From assembly GCA_025656435.1 (NCBI GenBank), contig JAHXHT010000126.1, positions 1 through 6,963 on the forward strand: 6,963 nt of DNA, written 5' to 3'. Positions 6,524 through 6,963 of the stretch are shown here, one piece after another. The stretch's first letter is position 1. The number at the start of each line of letters is the position of its first letter. A model generated the notes under the pieces. That model was not told where the DNA came from. It made no database searches and saw nothing but the letters and a program-made list of their open reading frames with translations. This stretch comes from Candidatus Thiodiazotropha sp. (ex Gloverina cf. vestifex). Lineage in GTDB: Bacteria > Pseudomonadota > Gammaproteobacteria > Chromatiales > Chromatiaceae. The position numbers were made by a program, and so were the translations under genes.

Positions 6524-6549
6524 CCAAGGATGGTTATGCCGGTTTACAA
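6517..6549. promoter_or_regulatory. BirA (biotin repressor) operator
   Basis: CTGTCAACC (6517-6525) and GGTTTACAA (6541-6549) form an inverted repeat separated by 15 nt. The known BirA operator is about TTGTAAACC-N14 to N16-GGTTTACAA, so the right half is a 9/9 match, the left half 7/9, and the spacing is right. It lies between bioB and comF and covers the bioB -35 as well as the first codons of comF. A regulatory BirA elsewhere in the genome is inferred: holo-BirA should repress the operon when biotin is plentiful. Confidence 0.82.
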
Positions 6550-6889
6550 CTGTCTTAATTTTATACAGTCACTTATGCTGCCTGAGCGCTGTCCCTGCTG
6601 TGGCATTGCCACTGGGTCACAGCAGTTTTTCTGTAATGGCTGCTATAGCACGCTGCCTTTCAATACCCACGCCTGCCCCCAATGTGCTCTGCCACTTCCC
6701 CCCCAGGCACCTCCCCAGACATTATGTGGGCGCTGTATACAACATCCACCAGTTTTCCACGGGGGGTTTACTGCACTTCGCTATGAGGCATCCATCAATC
6801 ACCTCATCAGTAGCCTCAAATTCAACAAACAACTCCATCTCGTGGAGCCCCTGGCAAACTTGATGATCGATCGTTTAGGGAAGCTCTGA
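6536..6889 (+). pseudogene. comF: ComF-family protein, 3' end lost to an insertion
   Basis: The readable part (about 117 residues) is the N-terminal half of a ComF/GntX-type protein linked to DNA uptake or use. It has the double zinc ribbon with Cys pairs CPCC (19-22), C33/C36, C47/C50 and C64/C67, then the family stretch FTALRYEASINHLISSLKFNKQL. The C-terminal phosphoribosyltransferase domain, with its PRPP-binding loop, is missing: family members have about 230-240 residues. ComF-like sequence ends at Asp-Arg-Leu (codon ending 6877). The last codons and the TGA at 6887-6889 come from the putative insertion sequence. The ATG at 6536 is preferred because AAGGA lies 5 nt upstream; the ATG at 6530 overlaps that site. 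bioB next to comF is a known order in Pseudomonas-like genomes. The truncated product is probably not functional. Confidence 0.75.
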
Positions 6890-6963
6890 ACGAATCGTTT
6901 GTCAGCGAACGTTTCCTCTCGCTTGCTTCAAAACTGCCATGAGCGAAGAAAAACAGTGCATTT
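6875..6963 (+). mobile_element. Left end of an IS5-type insertion sequence (cut by window end)
   Basis: The ComF reading frame stops making sense at 6878. GGAAGCTCTGAACGAAT (6879-6895) then matches about 12 of 17 positions of the recalled IS5 terminal repeat GGAAGGTGCGAACAAGT. Immediately before it is TTAG (6875-6878), which fits the YTAR target duplicated by IS5. About 60 nt further in, an ATG at 6939 could begin a transposase, at a position similar to IS5. The right end and second target copy lie outside the window, so the call rests on one end. Confidence 0.5.
6939..6963 (+). CDS. Possible transposase start (partial)
   Basis: An ATG opens a frame reading MSEEKQCI up to the window end. IS5-family transposases often begin with a short Met-Ser-rich start at this distance from the left terminal repeat. 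Only eight codons are visible and there is no clear ribosome binding site, so this rests on position within the putative element. Confidence 0.25.

Noticed and set aside
6387..6863. Long open frame on the + strand across the start of bioB and comF
   Set aside because: It overlaps two well-supported genes in other frames, has no recognisable domain, and covers the promoter/operator region.

Overview
The window looks like chromosomal DNA of a gammaproteobacterium. It holds an RpoH heat-shock sigma factor very close to the enterobacterial and pseudomonad type, a bioBFHCD biotin operon in the Pseudomonas-like gene order facing a comF-type gene, and a PEP-CTERM (exosortase substrate) protein. PEP-CTERM systems are common in environmental, often sulfur-oxidising or biofilm-forming, Gammaproteobacteria, so a Chromatiales-like host is a reasonable guess, but the genus cannot be fixed from this sequence.

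Layout. Positions 1-199 are a leader/promoter region. It carries a strong candidate sigma-E promoter (105-132), a weaker sigma-70-like promoter (141-170) and a small hairpin that covers the Shine-Dalgarno of rpoH (200-1048, +). A bidirectional terminator (1098-1133) separates rpoH from a convergent PEP-CTERM gene (1152-1754, -). That gene has a well-matched sigma-54 promoter (1796-1811), a good Shine-Dalgarno, and a GTG start inside a longer open frame. Next is the minus-strand operon bioB-bioF-bioH-bioC-bioD (6465 down to 1920), tightly packed with overlaps or 2-26 nt gaps. A BirA-type operator (6517-6549) overlaps the -35 of the bioB promoter. Divergently, comF starts at about 6536 and is cut short at 6878, where the sequence resembles the left end of an IS5-type insertion sequence next to a TTAG target. 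The window ends inside that element.

How the genes work together. BioC methylates malonyl-ACP to disguise it as a fatty-acid primer and BioH removes the methyl ester once pimeloyl-ACP is made. BioF, (BioA), BioD and BioB then build biotin. bioA is absent here and must be encoded elsewhere. BirA (not in the window) would sense biotin demand and act on the operator. The rpoH and PEP-CTERM genes are unrelated neighbours, each with its own alternative-sigma promoter: sigma-E for envelope stress and sigma-54 for exopolysaccharide/surface regulation.

No wholly new system is visible. The most informative features are regulatory: the sigma-E promoter and possible thermosensor of rpoH, the sigma-54 promoter with an upstream inverted repeat for the PEP-CTERM gene, and the BirA operator shared by bioB and the disrupted comF. 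All motif calls were made by eye, without database searches.
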